A DNA stretch of 64,000 nt from Pseudomonas sp. KNUC1026 (GTDB lineage: Bacteria; Pseudomonadota; Gammaproteobacteria; Pseudomonadales; Pseudomonadaceae), in assembly GCF_021650705.1 (NCBI RefSeq), contig NZ_CP087138.1:3348001-3412000 (forward strand). The letters run 5' to 3'. Of this stretch, positions 7,566-16,378 are shown piece by piece. A program made the translations under genes and the position numbers. Under the pieces are notes generated by a model. It worked only from the letters and a program-made list of their open reading frames with translations. It searched no databases and was not told the DNA's origin. The first letter of the stretch is position 1. Each line of letters opens with the position of its first letter.

Positions 7566-9572
7566 ATGCCCTTGCGTCAACGCCTGGAAAACCTCCCCGT
7601 CGGGCAAAAGCTGCTCGCCGCACTGCTGGTGCTGATGATCACGGTACTGCTGGTGGCCAACCTCACGTTCATCAGCGCCGCGTACTGGATCTCCCAGGAA
7701 AGCATGGCGCCCCAAGCCCTGCAGACCATCGGCCGGCTCACCGGCAACCCTGGGCTGGCCGAGCGCGCCAGCCGCGATACTGCCAGCGCCAGCGCGCTGC
7801 TCAGTGAACTCGACAGCTACGCGCCGCTGCGCGCTGCGGCGGTCTACGGTACCACCGGTGACCGCCTGGCGATGGTGCAGCACGGCAGCCACCTCGGCCT
7901 GCCACCGAACATCAACGACGTGCAGCCCTGGCGCGCTACCGAGTTTCGCAGCAACCAACTGGTCGACCTGCCCAGCGGCGGCCAGCTGTTGCTGGTGGCC
8001 AGCAGCGAGCTGCCGGTGGCGTTCTACACGGGCACCCTCACGGCGAGCCTGGGCATTCTGGTGTTCAGCGTGCTGTTGTGGATGCTCATCGCCCGGCAGA
8101 TTCGACGCCTGATCACCGCGCCTATCTACCAGCTCGAAGAGCTCTCCCGCCGCGTTACCCGCGAAGAGAACTACGCCCTGCGCGCTCAGCCGGGCAACCA
8201 CGACGAAATCGGTAGCCTGGCTGAGGCCTTCAACACCATGCTTTCGCGCATCGAGGCACGCGAGCAGCAGCTCAAGCGCGCACGTGACGATTCCCAGGCC
8301 GCCTTCAACGCCGCCCAGGGCCTGGCCGAGCAGACCCGCAACAGCAACCGCAAGCTCGAACTCGAAGTGCAGGTGCGCAGCAAGATCGAGAAAAAGCTCA
8401 CCGGTTTCCAGAACTACCTCAACAGCATCATCGACTCGATGCCCTCGGCGCTGATCGCGCTGGACGAGCAGCTGTACGTGACCCAGTGGAATCAGGAGGC
8501 CAGCGCCCTTTCCGGCACGCGTCTGGATGAGGCGCTGAACCAACCGATCTTCCTGGCTTTCGAGCCGCTGAAGGCCTTCCTGCCGCAGCTCAAGGCCTGC
8601 GTGGAGCAACATCGCGTGGCCAAGATCGACCGGGTCACCTGGCCCCGTGACGACGCCACTCACCACTACGCCCTGACCTTCTACCCCCTGACCGGTGGCG
8701 CCGGGCGCGGCGTGGTGATCCGCATCGACGACATCACCCAGCGCCTGTCCCTGGAAGAGATGATGGTGCAGTCGGAAAAGATGCTCTCGGTAGGCGGCCT
8801 GGCCGCCGGCATGGCCCACGAAATCAATAACCCGCTGGGCGCAATCCTGCACAACGTGCAGAACATTCGCCGGCGGCTGTCCAGCGACCTTGCCAAGAAT
8901 CAGGAAGTCGCCGACGAGGCCGGCATCGACCTCGCCGAAGTGAACCGCTACCTGGGCCTGCGCGAGGTGCCGCAACTGCTTGACGGCATCCACAGCGCCG
9001 GCGCGCGGGCAGCCAAGATCGTCACCCACATGCTCTCGTTCAGCCGCCGCAGTGACCGCCAGCTCGCACCCTGCGACCTGCCCGCGTTGATTGACCAGGC
9101 GCTGGAAATCGCTGGCAACGACTTCGACCTGACCGAGGGCTTCGACTTCAAGGGCCAGGCCATCGTGCGCCAGTTCGACCCCGCGCTGGGGCCGGTGCCG
9201 GCCACCGCCAACGAGCTGGAGCAGGTGCTGCTCAACCTGCTGAAGAATGCAGCACAGGCCATCCACCAACGGCCGGAAGGCGCAGAGCCCGGGCGTATCG
9301 TGCTGCGCACCCGGATCAACGGCCCCTGGGCCGAGATCCAGGTGGAAGACAACGGTGTGGGCATGCCCGAAAGCGTGCGCAAGCGCACCTTCGAGCCGTT
9401 CTTCACCACCAAGGACATCGGCCAGGGCACCGGCCTTGGCCTGTCGGTGTCGTACTTCATCATCACCAACAACCACAAGGGCCAGATGGAGGTGCAGTCC
9501 ACGCAAGGGGTAGGCACCTGCTTCACCTTGCGCCTGCCGCTAAAGGCCGCTGAGGCTATTTCAGGGAGCTGA
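7566..9572 (+). CDS. Membrane sensor histidine kinase (HAMP-PAS-HisKA-HATPase)
   Basis: A 668-residue sensor kinase. A first membrane helix (about 15-38) and a second (about 157-176) bracket a periplasmic sensory domain. Then come HAMP (about 177-230), a coiled coil, a PAS domain (about 285-390), HisKA with the phospho-accepting His near 418 in MAHEINNPLG, and an ATPase domain with N, G1 (EDNGVGMP) and G2 (GTGLGLSVS) boxes. There is no receiver gene directly beside it except the degenerate one two genes upstream (5675-6625). It matches the kinase I remember as PA4398. The ligand is unknown. Confidence 0.88.
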   Translation: MPLRQRLENLPVGQKLLAALLVLMITVLLVANLTFISAAYWISQESMAPQALQTIGRLTGNPGLAERASRDTASASALLSELDSYAPLRAAAVYGTTGDRLAMVQHGSHLGLPPNINDVQPWRATEFRSNQLVDLPSGGQLLLVASSELPVAFYTGTLTASLGILVFSVLLWMLIARQIRRLITAPIYQLEELSRRVTREENYALRAQPGNHDEIGSLAEAFNTMLSRIEAREQQLKRARDDSQAAFNAAQGLAEQTRNSNRKLELEVQVRSKIEKKLTGFQNYLNSIIDSMPSALIALDEQLYVTQWNQEASALSGTRLDEALNQPIFLAFEPLKAFLPQLKACVEQHRVAKIDRVTWPRDDATHHYALTFYPLTGGAGRGVVIRIDDITQRLSLEEMMVQSEKMLSVGGLAAGMAHEINNPLGAILHNVQNIRRRLSSDLAKNQEVADEAGIDLAEVNRYLGLREVPQLLDGIHSAGARAAKIVTHMLSFSRRSDRQLAPCDLPALIDQALEIAGNDFDLTEGFDFKGQAIVRQFDPALGPVPATANELEQVLLNLLKNAAQAIHQRPEGAEPGRIVLRTRINGPWAEIQVEDNGVGMPESVRKRTFEPFFTTKDIGQGTGLGLSVSYFIITNNHKGQMEVQSTQGVGTCFTLRLPLKAAEAISGS

Positions 9573-9575
9573 CAC

Positions 9576-10142
9576 ATGGGTTATCGCTTGTCGAAGATCT
9601 ACACCCGCACCGGTGACCAGGGCCAGACCGGGCTGGGCGATGGCCGCCGGGTACCCAAGGACCATCCGAGGGTGGAGGCGATCGGCGAGGTCGATACCCT
9701 CAACAGCCATATGGGGCTGTTGCTGGCGCAGATGGCGGGCGAGCCAGCATTGGCCGAAGTGCATGACCTGCTTGCGCCTTGCCAGCACCGCTTGTTCGAC
9801 CTGGGCGGTGAACTGGCGATGCCGGGCTACCAGGCGCTCGGCGCGGTGGATATCGAGCAGCTGGAAGCGGCGATCGACCGATGGAACGATGAGCTCGGCC
9901 CACTGGAAAACTTCATTTTGCCCGGCGGCAGCCTGCGCGTGGCCCAGGCCCACCTGTGCCGCAGCCAGGCGCGGGCAGCAGAGCGCCGTTGCCAGGCGCT
10001 CAACGCACAGGAGCCGCTGGAAGGGTTTGGCCTTGCCTACATCAATCGGCTCTCGGACCTGCTGTTCGTAACCGCGCGCATCATCGGCCGCCGTGAGGGC
10101 GTGAGCGAAGTGCTCTGGCAATCGCGCCCGTCACAGCGCTGA
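9576..10142 (+). CDS. PduO-type cob(I)yrinic acid a,c-diamide adenosyltransferase
   Basis: A 188-residue ATP:corrinoid adenosyltransferase that forms adenosylcobalamin. The ATP-binding start KIYTRTGDQGQTGLGDGRRV (6-25) and the later RAAERRCQAL and FGLAYINRLSDLLFVTAR segments are the PduO/MMAB family signatures, distinct from CobA/CobO. It begins 3 bases after the histidine kinase stop, so it is probably in the same transcript. It ends 9 bp before the converging SDR gene. Confidence 0.9.
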   Translation: MGYRLSKIYTRTGDQGQTGLGDGRRVPKDHPRVEAIGEVDTLNSHMGLLLAQMAGEPALAEVHDLLAPCQHRLFDLGGELAMPGYQALGAVDIEQLEAAIDRWNDELGPLENFILPGGSLRVAQAHLCRSQARAAERRCQALNAQEPLEGFGLAYINRLSDLLFVTARIIGRREGVSEVLWQSRPSQR

Positions 10143-10151
10143 GCCGAAACC

Positions 10152-10889
10152 TCAGGCCATACCGCCATTGACTCGCAGCACCTGCGCGTTCACCCATTGG
10201 CCATCAGGGCCGGCAAGGAAAGCCACCGCCCCGGCGATCTCATCCGGTTGGCCGATCCGCTGCATGGGTGCCATCCGAGCGATCTGCTCCACGGTTTCGG
10301 CGCTCTTGCCTTCGAGGAACAGCTCGGTCTCGACCGGGCCGGGTGCTACCACATTGGCGGTGATCCCGCGCCCGCGCAGCTCGTTGGCCAGCACCTTGAC
10401 CAGGCCCTCCACACCCGCCTTGCTGGCGATGTAGGGGCCATAGCCGGGGAACGCCTTGGCGATCACGCTGCTGGATAACGCGATGATTCGCCCGCCCTCC
10501 TGCAAGCGCTTGGCAGCCTCGGCCAGTACCAGGAATGCGCCGCGCAGGTTGGTGGCGATCATCCGGTCGAAGCTGTGCAACTGAGCGCTATCGATCGGCG
10601 CCATGCCCATGACGCCTGCGCTGTTGACTACCACACGCAAGGTGCCGAAGGCCTGGGCGGCTTCGAACATGGAGGCGACCGCCGCAGGGTCGGCAATGTC
10701 ACCTTGCACGGCCATCGCGCGCCCACCGGCGGCCTGGATCGCCTCTACAGCCTCCTGCGCCGCCTGCGCGTTACCTGCATAGTTGACGGCGACCGCAAAT
10801 CCATCGCGGGCCAGGCGCAATGAAATGGCGCGGCCGATGCCACGAGAGCCGCCAGTGACCAGCGCTACCGGGGTTGTTTCTGCTGACAT
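10152..10889 (-). CDS. Short-chain dehydrogenase/reductase (SDR)
   Basis: A 245-residue NAD(P)-dependent oxidoreductase. The cofactor motif TGGSRGIGRAI (12-22) and the catalytic Ser with YIASK (YxxxK) are present; the C-terminus QVLRVNGGMA is typical of FabG-like classical SDRs. The ATG at 10889 is chosen because GGAGA lies 8 bases upstream and the conserved fold starts right after it, although the frame stays open further upstream. It is divergent from a LysR gene, the usual layout for a LysR-controlled enzyme. The substrate cannot be told from sequence. Confidence 0.88.
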   Translation of the reverse strand: MSAETTPVALVTGGSRGIGRAISLRLARDGFAVAVNYAGNAQAAQEAVEAIQAAGGRAMAVQGDIADPAAVASMFEAAQAFGTLRVVVNSAGVMGMAPIDSAQLHSFDRMIATNLRGAFLVLAEAAKRLQEGGRIIALSSSVIAKAFPGYGPYIASKAGVEGLVKVLANELRGRGITANVVAPGPVETELFLEGKSAETVEQIARMAPMQRIGQPDEIAGAVAFLAGPDGQWVNAQVLRVNGGMA

Positions 10890-10995
10890 GTCGAGTTTCT
10901 CCAATGCGAGGGTTCCGAGCCAGTGTGGCCTATTCCAGCCGCGCCGATAAATGCAGCAAAATGGGCAACACTGTTCAACGAGGCTCAACAAAGTC

Positions 10996-11907
10996 ATGGA
11001 TCGCCTGACCGCCTTGCAGCTGTTCACCCGCATCGTCGAAACCGGTAGCTTCACGCGTGCCGCCGACGGGCTTGGCATCCCCCGCGCCACCGCTACCCAT
11101 GCAATCAAGCAGCTCGAAGCCAGCCTCACTACACGCCTGCTCGAACGCAGCACCCGGCATGTGCGCCCTACCCTGGAGGGCCAGAGCTTTTACGAGCGCT
11201 GCGTGTTCATTCTCGATGAGCTGTGCGAGGCCGAGTCCTCGCTGCGCAACGTTGCCCGCAGCCCAGGCGGCCCCTTGCGGGTAGACATCAGCGGCCCGCA
11301 AGCCTCGCGCATCCTGTTGCCACGCATTGCCGAGTTTCACCAGCGCTACCCGCGCATCGAGCTCACGGTGGGCTGCAGTGACCGGCTGGCGGATCTGATA
11401 AGCGAAGGCATCGATTGCGTGATCCGTGCTGGCACACCACGCGACTCGGCAATGGTCGCCCGGCCACTGGCGAGCATGCCGCAGGTGATCTGCGCAAGCC
11501 CGGCCTACCTGAGCGCGCACGGCACACCCTCGCACCCCGATGAGCTGGCCGAGCATCAGGCGGTGCGGTTCTTCTCGGGTAACGGGACAGACTACCCGTT
11601 CGAGCTGTACGTCGATGGCCAGATAAAGAAGCTCCCCGCCAAGGGCTGGATGGCGGTGAACGATGCCGAGAGCTATGGGGTGTGCGCCCTGCAGGGTTGC
11701 GGGCTGGTGCAGCTGCCGCGTTATCACGTCGAGGATGACCTGGCGGCAGGCCGCCTGGTGGAGGTGCTGGCAGCCTGGCAAAGCCCGCCGATGGCAGTGA
11801 CGGCCCTTTACCCTGACCGGCGGCAGTTGTCGGCACGGGTACGGGTGTTCGTCGACTGGGCAAGGCAGGTGTACGAGGAGCGCTTCGGTGCCAGGCCTCA
11901 GGGGTAA
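10996..11907 (+). CDS. LysR family transcriptional regulator
   Basis: A 303-residue regulator starting MDRLTALQLFTRIVETGSFT, with the N-terminal winged helix-turn-helix (about 1-60: RAADGLGIPRATATHAIKQL) and a C-terminal periplasmic-binding-like effector domain. It belongs to the AaeR/DsdC-like 'MDRL..L..F' subgroup common next to SDR genes. It is divergent from the SDR gene over about 106 bp, so it probably controls that gene and itself. The 3' end overlaps the converging hydrolase gene by 10 bases. Confidence 0.9.
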   Translation: MDRLTALQLFTRIVETGSFTRAADGLGIPRATATHAIKQLEASLTTRLLERSTRHVRPTLEGQSFYERCVFILDELCEAESSLRNVARSPGGPLRVDISGPQASRILLPRIAEFHQRYPRIELTVGCSDRLADLISEGIDCVIRAGTPRDSAMVARPLASMPQVICASPAYLSAHGTPSHPDELAEHQAVRFFSGNGTDYPFELYVDGQIKKLPAKGWMAVNDAESYGVCALQGCGLVQLPRYHVEDDLAAGRLVEVLAAWQSPPMAVTALYPDRRQLSARVRVFVDWARQVYEERFGARPQG

Positions 11908-12782
11908 TTGGGTATCTCGCCCAGGCGCCTGATGCCGTCGAAATGCTGCGGGTCATGCAGGAATGCCAGCATCACCTGGCGCCAGGTCGGGTCGGCGAAG
12001 GTTTGCACGTGCGCGCCACGGGTCAGTTGTAGCGCGCGCGGCGGCGGCAAGGCCTTGTACAGCTCGATGCCGTTGTGCAGCGGCACGATGGGGTCGTCCA
12101 GGCTCTGGAACACCAGTTTGGGCAGGTCGGCCAGCTGCGCGGCGCTGTTCACGGCGCTGTCACCGTCGGGGATTACCCAACTCAATGGCACCTGTAACGG
12201 CCAGGTTGCCCAGGCGCTGGCGAGCGCCGTGCGTGCAGCGCCTCGGTAACTGGCCGGGGTGTCGTCGAGCACCAGCGCCGTGAACCGCTTGCGCTGCTCG
12301 GGGTGGGTGGCCAGGTAATGCACTGCCATGGCGCCGCCCAGGCTCTGGCCCAACAGCACACGAGGCGGGCCCTGGGCTTCAGGCCGGGCATCGAGCCAGT
12401 TCATGGCTGCGTCAATGTCCTGGTAGATGGCCGGCAACGACGGTTTTCCCTGAGACTCGCCGTAGCCGCGGTAGTCGAACATCAGCACTTGGTACCCCTC
12501 TGCCGGCAACCACGCCACACCGCCCAGGTGCCAGGCCAGGTTGCCGCCATTGCCATGCAGGTGCAGCACTGTGCCCTTGACTGGCACACCGGATTTTGCC
12601 GGCAACCACCAGCCGCTCAGGCGCAGCCCATCGGCCGTGGTGAGCGCTACCGGCTCCCAGGCAAGCTTGGCCGCATTCGGGGTGATGGGCACCTGGCGCT
12701 CCGGGTAGAACAGCAAGCCGCTGCACCCCACCAGCGCCAGCAGCAGCGCCGCGCTACAGAATGTTCGAATAATCCGCTTCAA
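11898..12782 (-). CDS. Lipoprotein alpha/beta hydrolase
   Basis: A 294-residue serine hydrolase. The N-terminus is a lipoprotein signal (LLLALVGC, Cys about 20), so it should be anchored in the envelope. The fold shows HLHGNGGN (oxyanion region), FDYRGYGESQG, and the nucleophile elbow GQSLGG. The later DDPIVP and GAHVQTF segments fit the acid and the histidine of the triad. The family (BEM46/YfhR type) is not functionally defined. The first 29 bases overlap the 3' end of the upstream QEGLA gene, so translation is probably coupled. Confidence 0.85.
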   Translation of the reverse strand: MKRIIRTFCSAALLLALVGCSGLLFYPERQVPITPNAAKLAWEPVALTTADGLRLSGWWLPAKSGVPVKGTVLHLHGNGGNLAWHLGGVAWLPAEGYQVLMFDYRGYGESQGKPSLPAIYQDIDAAMNWLDARPEAQGPPRVLLGQSLGGAMAVHYLATHPEQRKRFTALVLDDTPASYRGAARTALASAWATWPLQVPLSWVIPDGDSAVNSAAQLADLPKLVFQSLDDPIVPLHNGIELYKALPPPRALQLTRGAHVQTFADPTWRQVMLAFLHDPQHFDGIRRLGEIPNYP

Positions 12783-14049
12783 TGCGGTCCAGGCTCAGGT
12801 GGTTGAGGAAGTTGGAGAAACACATCCACGCCGACAGCGCGTTCATGTCCCGGAATTGTTCAGGCAAGTACTTGGGCGGTGCTACCAGGCCTTCTTCCAC
12901 CAGTTGGCGCAGGGTGCGCATGTCTTCGAGCGTGGTCTTGCCGCAGAACAGCAACGGCACCTGTTCCAGCTTGCCCTTGCGCACGGCGAGCTGGATGTAG
13001 TTGTAGACCATGATGAAACCCTTGAGATACGAAAGGTCCTTGGTGAAGGGCATGCCGGTGGGTACCGAGCCGCGGAACACGCGGCTGGCATTGGCGTAGC
13101 TTTCGGGCATGCCGAAGCCTTGCTCGCGGAAGAACCCGAACACTTCGAGAAAGTCGGCACCCTCCTCTACCATATGGATGGCGCGGGTACGGTTGGTCAG
13201 CTTGCGCAGGCGGCTGGGGTAGGAGGCGAATGCAATCACCTCCATCAGGATCGCCAGGCCTTCCTGAGTGACCGTCGAGGAAGGCGGCCCTTTAGCCAGA
13301 AAGGTGCAGATCGGCTGGTTCAGGCCATTGAGGGTGGTGCCCACGTGCACCAGGCCTTCGTGGACCTCCAGCGCCCGCACATCACGCTCGTTGAACATCG
13401 CATCGGCACGTACCTTGATGTAGTCGGCCCCGGCGGCGGCATCGGCGACGATGCCATCGGACTCGAACACCCGAATGGTGTCCTCGGCCTCGCCGAAGGT
13501 GCGGTTGAGGCGGCTTTGCAGCATGCCCACGGCCGCCTTGGCGTCGAGTGTCTTGGGTTCGTCTTTCAGATCACCGCGGCCGTCGATGTTGTCGAGATAG
13601 TTCGACAGCATCATGCCCAGGTCGGCCAGGGTGGGGTCGCCGGCATGGAAGGCGTCGGAGGCCGCGCCGTACAACTCCTGGGAAATCAGCCCGAAATCCT
13701 CGGTGCCGCGCGCTTCGAGCATGCGCACCACCATGCGGTATTCCTTGCACATGCGGCGCATGATCTGCCCGACCGGGTTGAACTGCCCCAGGTGGCGGGT
13801 CACGTCCCGTTCGATGCTCTGGAATTCCTGCTTGACTGCGGTGGCGTCGAAGCCAAGCGGGCGGGCCTGATAGTAGGCGCGGTCGACTTCGGGCAAGGCC
13901 TTGCCCTTGGCTGCCAGGAAGGCGTGCTTGACCTTGTCGTCCCATTTGACCGCATCGAGCACGCGGATGGGCGCCTGGGCGGCGACGATGCGGTCAGACA
14001 GCGACCGAACCGTTTGCTGGTATTCGTCCAACGGCGGTTCCTCGTTCAA
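12754..14049 (-). CDS. QEGLA-motif protein (DUF1704, MATCAP-like putative metalloprotein)
   Basis: A 431-residue protein of the family annotated 'flavohemoglobin expression-modulating QEGLA motif protein'. The motif TQEGLAIL is present, and upstream of it EVHEGLVHVGT holds a HExxxH pattern with the look of a metal site; eukaryotic relatives (MATCAP/KIAA0895) are tyrosine carboxypeptidases with such a site. No signal peptide, so probably cytoplasmic. The start overlaps the stop of the upstream lipoprotein gene by four bases (ATGA), and the end overlaps the next gene. It is the core of a compact set: TetR, lipoprotein, QEGLA, lipoprotein hydrolase. The catalytic role is inferred. Confidence 0.85.
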   Translation of the reverse strand: MNEEPPLDEYQQTVRSLSDRIVAAQAPIRVLDAVKWDDKVKHAFLAAKGKALPEVDRAYYQARPLGFDATAVKQEFQSIERDVTRHLGQFNPVGQIMRRMCKEYRMVVRMLEARGTEDFGLISQELYGAASDAFHAGDPTLADLGMMLSNYLDNIDGRGDLKDEPKTLDAKAAVGMLQSRLNRTFGEAEDTIRVFESDGIVADAAAGADYIKVRADAMFNERDVRALEVHEGLVHVGTTLNGLNQPICTFLAKGPPSSTVTQEGLAILMEVIAFASYPSRLRKLTNRTRAIHMVEEGADFLEVFGFFREQGFGMPESYANASRVFRGSVPTGMPFTKDLSYLKGFIMVYNYIQLAVRKGKLEQVPLLFCGKTTLEDMRTLRQLVEEGLVAPPKYLPEQFRDMNALSAWMCFSNFLNHLSLDRIEADYSNIL

Positions 14050-14594
14050 TTGCGGGTGTCGCGCCGGTAGCGGGCGATCTCACTGAAGGCATCGGAATGC
14101 GCCGGGTCATCGAGCCAGGCGAACACTCGCTCGGCGGAACTGCTGACGGCGACACCATCGCCCTGGTCGTTGGAAAACGGCTCGCCTGCCAGGTCGCCGC
14201 TGGCGATGGCCTGCTTGATTTCATCAACGCTCAAGTTGTAGACCACCAGCTCACCCTGCTCGGTCAGCTCGAACCCGACCAGTGCGCGGCGCCCACCGAA
14301 GGCGGCCGGCAACACGGTAGTGGCATACCAGCGCTCACCATGATGGCTCACGCGGAACACAGCCTCCTCGCGCGGCTCATGCACGCCCGCCGAGCTGACT
14401 GCGCGGTACTGGCGCTCACCCACCTTGCGGATTTCCAGGTTCAAGTGCTCGCCCCAGGCATCGCGCGCGATCCAGTGGCCGAGCAAGCCCGGCGGGGCTT
14501 TCTCACCGCCGGTCAGGGGAGCGTCGAACGTGGCCAGGCAGCCGCCGAGCAACAGCAACGCGATAAACGCCAAACCTGTTCGCAAAAGCGCCAT
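14046..14594 (-). CDS. Putative lipoprotein of unknown function
   Basis: A 182-residue protein with a clear lipobox (LLLLGGC, Cys 19), so it should be lipid-anchored. The mature part has a beta-rich middle (GHWIARDAWGEHLNLEIRK and GERQYRAV) and a short acidic C-terminal region. I do not recognise the domain. It starts 16 bases downstream of the TetR stop and overlaps the QEGLA gene by four bases, which puts it firmly in the same transcription unit. Confidence 0.8.
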   Translation of the reverse strand: MALLRTGLAFIALLLLGGCLATFDAPLTGGEKAPPGLLGHWIARDAWGEHLNLEIRKVGERQYRAVSSAGVHEPREEAVFRVSHHGERWYATTVLPAAFGGRRALVGFELTEQGELVVYNLSVDEIKQAIASGDLAGEPFSNDQGDGVAVSSSAERVFAWLDDPAHSDAFSEIARYRRDTRN

Positions 14595-14610
14595 CCAGAA
14601 CTCCTGAGGA

Positions 14611-15339
14611 TCAGGCCGAAGCCATCACCAAATGCATGTAGCGGGTCATGGTCGCCAGCGACGGGTCGCTGGCGGGAAGTTGTTCGTTCGGCGGCAACTC
14701 GGCTTCGAGCAAGGCCTGGTACTCCATGTGGGCGATCACCGCGCTCAGCACCTGCGCATCCTGCTCGGGCTGTGCAGAGCCCAGCACCCGCAGAATCTGG
14801 CACGCACCGCTCAGCAGAATAGCCTGATAATCCACCACCAGCCCGGCCAGGCGCGGGGTGAGCAGTGCTTCCTGGCGAAACGCCTGCTCGGCCATCAGGT
14901 AATCGCGGCGGGATGCAACCTGCTTGCGCACGTAATCGGTGACCATCTGCGCGATTTCGTCGGCCAGCCGCCCCTTGGCCGCTGGGCTGCCGTCACCCTC
15001 TGCGATCAGGTCCAGCAGGATGGCTTCGGTGGTTTCCCACAACTTGGCCATGTATTCGGCGCTGCGCTCTACATAGCGGGCGAAGGTGTCGGCCAGCAGG
15101 TCTTCGATGTCCTTGAAGTAATAGGTGGTGGCCGACAGCGGCACGCCCGCCTCAGCGGCCACCGCGCGGTGGCGCACTCCTCTGACCCCGTCACGCACAA
15201 CGATGCGCATGGCGGCATCGAGTATTTCCTGGCGTCGCTGCTCACTGCCTTGGCGGCTGGCCTTGCGGCCCTGGTAGCGCACGTTGTTGGCAACGGCGTT
15301 GGCGACATTGGCGGCGCCCGGTTGGCTTGCGACGTTCAC
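14611..15339 (-). CDS. TetR family transcriptional regulator
   Basis: About 242 residues from a GTG start. The N-terminal HTH reads RRQEILDAAMRIVVRDG, then VAAEAGVPLSATTYYFKDIE, the TetR recognition-helix region. The C-terminal helical part is a ligand and dimer domain with no identifiable ligand. The GTG at 15339 is chosen because conserved sequence starts just after it and GAGG and AAGGA lie upstream; an ATG at 15393 is an alternative. It heads the lipoprotein-QEGLA-hydrolase set and may autoregulate it. Confidence 0.85.
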   Translation of the reverse strand: MNVASQPGAANVANAVANNVRYQGRKASRQGSEQRRQEILDAAMRIVVRDGVRGVRHRAVAAEAGVPLSATTYYFKDIEDLLADTFARYVERSAEYMAKLWETTEAILLDLIAEGDGSPAAKGRLADEIAQMVTDYVRKQVASRRDYLMAEQAFRQEALLTPRLAGLVVDYQAILLSGACQILRVLGSAQPEQDAQVLSAVIAHMEYQALLEAELPPNEQLPASDPSLATMTRYMHLVMASA

Positions 15340-15410
15340 GATCCTTTGAATCCTCGGTAGTGGAGTGCCGTTCCGTTCATGGCAAGTCGCCATTTTGCCG
15401 GAATCAGCGT

Positions 15411-15433
15411 GCGGCGGCGAGAGGCGCCGCCGC
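15411..15433 (-). terminator. Strong GC hairpin after the MutT fusion gene
   Basis: Perfect 9-bp stem GCGGCGGCG / CGCCGCCGC with a 5-base loop, starting directly after the stop codon of the MutT-type gene. There is no clear T run, so it may be a pause or an mRNA-stabilising structure rather than a full terminator. Confidence 0.5.
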
Positions 15434-16378
15434 TCAGGCCGCAGGCCAGAACCCTCGGATGCCTGCCACGCCTTGCGCTCCGATTTCCCAGGCGCGTGCC
15501 TGGTCACCTGGGCGCATGCCGCCGAGCAGGAACACCGGGCGGCCGAAACCTGCCACCAGTTGCCGTGCGGCCTCCCACCCCAGGGGCTGGGCATCGGGAT
15601 GCGTCTGGGTTGGTTGCAGCGGTGACAGTGTCACGAAGTCCACGTCCATGCGCTGGGCAAGCTCGAGCTCTTCAGGGCCGTGGCAGGAAGCGGCCAGCCA
15701 ACGATGCTTGGGAAAGGGGCGGCCGTTATTGGCGTACTTGCGCAGTTGCTCTGCGGTGAGGTGCCAACCGGCGGCGGGGAAATCGCCCGTCCACTCGAGC
15801 GGCCCCTTGAGCATCAACTGCGCCTTGCCGGCGCACAAGCCGATTGCATCCACTGCCAGGTCGCGGTACTGCGGGTCGTAGATGTTCGGCGCGCGCAGTT
15901 GCACAAGCCCGGTGCCCTGCGCCACTGCCGCCTGGATACCCTTGAGCAGCACCGGCCCCTCCAGCCCCTCGGGGGTGATCAGGTACTGGGCAGGCAACCT
16001 GGCCGCAGCGATGATCGGCTCGTTGGCGGCCGGGAAGTCGTAGTCACCCAGGGCGCGTGGGCTCACCCAGGCCAGCGGCTGGCCTTCGACGCCGTGCGGC
16101 TGGCCACTGAACGCGGTGACTTCCCAGACATCGAGCAGCACCTGCTTGTCGGGGTAGTCATGGGGGATGGTGATCAACGGCCGTGCTTCTACGACCTCGA
16201 TACCCAGCTCTTCGCGCAGCTCGCGGGCCAGGCCATCACGCGGTACCTCGCCGGCTTCGAGCTTGCCGCCGGGAAATTCCCACAGGCCACCCTGGTGCTG
16301 CGCGTCACTGCGCCGAGCGATCAGAATGCGGCCATCTTCGCCACGGATCACCGCAGCGACTACATGTATGCGTTTCAC
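15434..16378 (-). CDS. mutT: Nudix hydrolase (MutT) fused to a thiamine-phosphate-synthase-like domain
   Basis: A 314-residue fusion. The N-terminal MutT domain (1-130) carries the Nudix box in two parts, GGKLEAGEVPRDGLAREL and REELGIEV; MutT hydrolyses 8-oxo-dGTP to prevent mutation. The C-terminal half (about 140-314) resembles ThiE: LVQLRAPN, HLTAEQL, DFVTLSPLQPTQTHP and FLLGGMRPGDQARAWEIGAQ. The GTG start at 16378 has a perfect GGAGGA site and overlaps the GST stop by four bases, so translation is coupled. The same two-domain form occurs across Pseudomonas (from memory, PA4400). Confidence 0.9.
   Translation of the reverse strand: MKRIHVVAAVIRGEDGRILIARRSDAQHQGGLWEFPGGKLEAGEVPRDGLARELREELGIEVVEARPLITIPHDYPDKQVLLDVWEVTAFSGQPHGVEGQPLAWVSPRALGDYDFPAANEPIIAAARLPAQYLITPEGLEGPVLLKGIQAAVAQGTGLVQLRAPNIYDPQYRDLAVDAIGLCAGKAQLMLKGPLEWTGDFPAAGWHLTAEQLRKYANNGRPFPKHRWLAASCHGPEELELAQRMDVDFVTLSPLQPTQTHPDAQPLGWEAARQLVAGFGRPVFLLGGMRPGDQARAWEIGAQGVAGIRGFWPAA

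Noticed and set aside
7551..9506. Long open frame opposite the histidine kinase gene
   Set aside because: Antisense shadow; the kinase on the plus strand has all expected domains.
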